From Ampullaceana balthica (taxonomy: Eukaryota > Mollusca > Gastropoda > Lymnaeidae): a DNA stretch of 64,000 bases. The notes beneath the pieces are model-generated. The model worked only from the letters and a program-made list of their open reading frames with translations. It was not told the origin of the DNA and searched no databases. How positions within the stretch are numbered: position 1 is the stretch's first letter; each line of letters begins with the position of its first letter. The translations under genes were made by a program, and so were the position numbers. Where the stretch lies: positions 184,501 through 248,500 of the forward strand of contig CALYLW010000328.1 of the NCBI GenBank assembly GCA_944989445.1, in the 5' to 3' direction. Below are positions 63,924 through 64,000 of this stretch, one piece after another.

Positions 63924-64000
63924 TAGGTCCGCTGATATTAGCGACAGGTCTGGGCGGGACTCGGTGCTGTGTCCCGTATGCAGTAGGGTAGGGGGGCTCT

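Larger units (their letters stand above)
60740..64000 (-). mobile_element. LINE-W copy: endonuclease, reverse transcriptase, RNase H (cut by window edge)
   Basis: A nearly continuous minus-strand LINE from inside the endonuclease (window edge) to the 3' end. Domain order is endonuclease end, reverse transcriptase, RNase H, C-terminal zinc finger, then a short 3' tail with no poly(A). RNase H after reverse transcriptase places it in the I-like group of LINE clades (I, Loa, Outcast, Ingi, R1-related); I cannot resolve which. The reverse-transcriptase region has frameshifts and stops between 62390 and 63100, so the copy is dead. The truncated copy at 46588-47255 belongs to the same family. Confidence 0.88.

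Overview
This window looks like nuclear DNA from an invertebrate animal. It is AT-rich, shows no operons or ribosome-binding sites, and contains no host gene that I can recognise. Almost everything identifiable is mobile-element sequence of metazoan type: Ty3/Gypsy-like LTR elements, APE-type LINEs with and without RNase H, hAT, pogo/Tigger and piggyBac DNA-transposon relics, a tRNA-derived SINE and a tRNA-Val pseudogene. The mixture would fit a mollusc, another lophotrochozoan or an arthropod, and I cannot choose between them. Most coding regions carry stops and frameshifts and are relics. Several insertions still have exact target-site duplications (TSDs), which lets the order of events be read.

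Layout. 1-5.8 kb: AT-rich dispersed repeats, a 62-bp minisatellite and an isolated LTR with a tRNA-Pro-type primer site. 5.8-10.5 kb: a complete but decayed LTR element, here called CC-LTR copy 1, with TSD atttc. 10.5-13.6 kb: a GC-richer block of unknown nature, then AT-rich DNA. 13.6-36.1 kb: one LINE (LINE-X, minus strand) spread over about 22 kb by two large insertions. The first is a 15.2-kb nest (14323-29557) built from a TIR element, a hAT-like element, Gypsy elements G1 and G2, a SINE and LINE-Y copy 1. The second is CC-LTR copy 2 (29631-35546, TSD gtctg), which lies inside the codons of the reverse-transcriptase YADD box. 36.7-38.4 kb: another LINE relic, a tRNA-Val pseudogene and a large inverted repeat. 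39.0-43.3 kb: hAT-A with a 1.7-kb solo-LTR-like insert. 43.6-52.1 kb: a piggyBac relic, a truncated RNase H LINE, a second R3 LTR copy, LINE-Y copy 2 interrupted by a 1.2-kb LTR, and a second SINE. 52.7-54.6 kb: hAT-C with a nested solo G1 LTR. 56.2-57.0 kb: a hAT transposase relic. 57.3-60.6 kb: a pogo/Tigger element holding hAT-B, which holds a small TIR element. 60.7-64 kb: a LINE with endonuclease, reverse transcriptase and RNase H (minus strand), cut by the window edge.

The most unusual object is the CC-LTR family. Two copies have LTRs, primer site, polypurine tract and TSDs, but I see no protease, reverse transcriptase, RNase H or integrase. The interior instead encodes a very long charged coiled-coil protein with 11-residue repeats and longer (about 100-residue) repeats. 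In copy 2 it is split by an in-frame UAA and by a -1 overlap containing a run that resembles a slippery heptamer. A short second reading frame near the 3' end begins with MFLLIV and is conserved between the copies. It looks like a non-autonomous, gag-like-only retrotransposon family that must borrow replication enzymes. G2 is a second, independent non-autonomous element (gag plus an integrase tail). G1 and G2 share the same primer-site class and both inserted at ATAT, as did the solo G1 LTR, so a G1-type element is a plausible helper for G2.

All identifications come from reading translated motifs and comparing copies by eye. No database search, alignment score or divergence estimate was possible.
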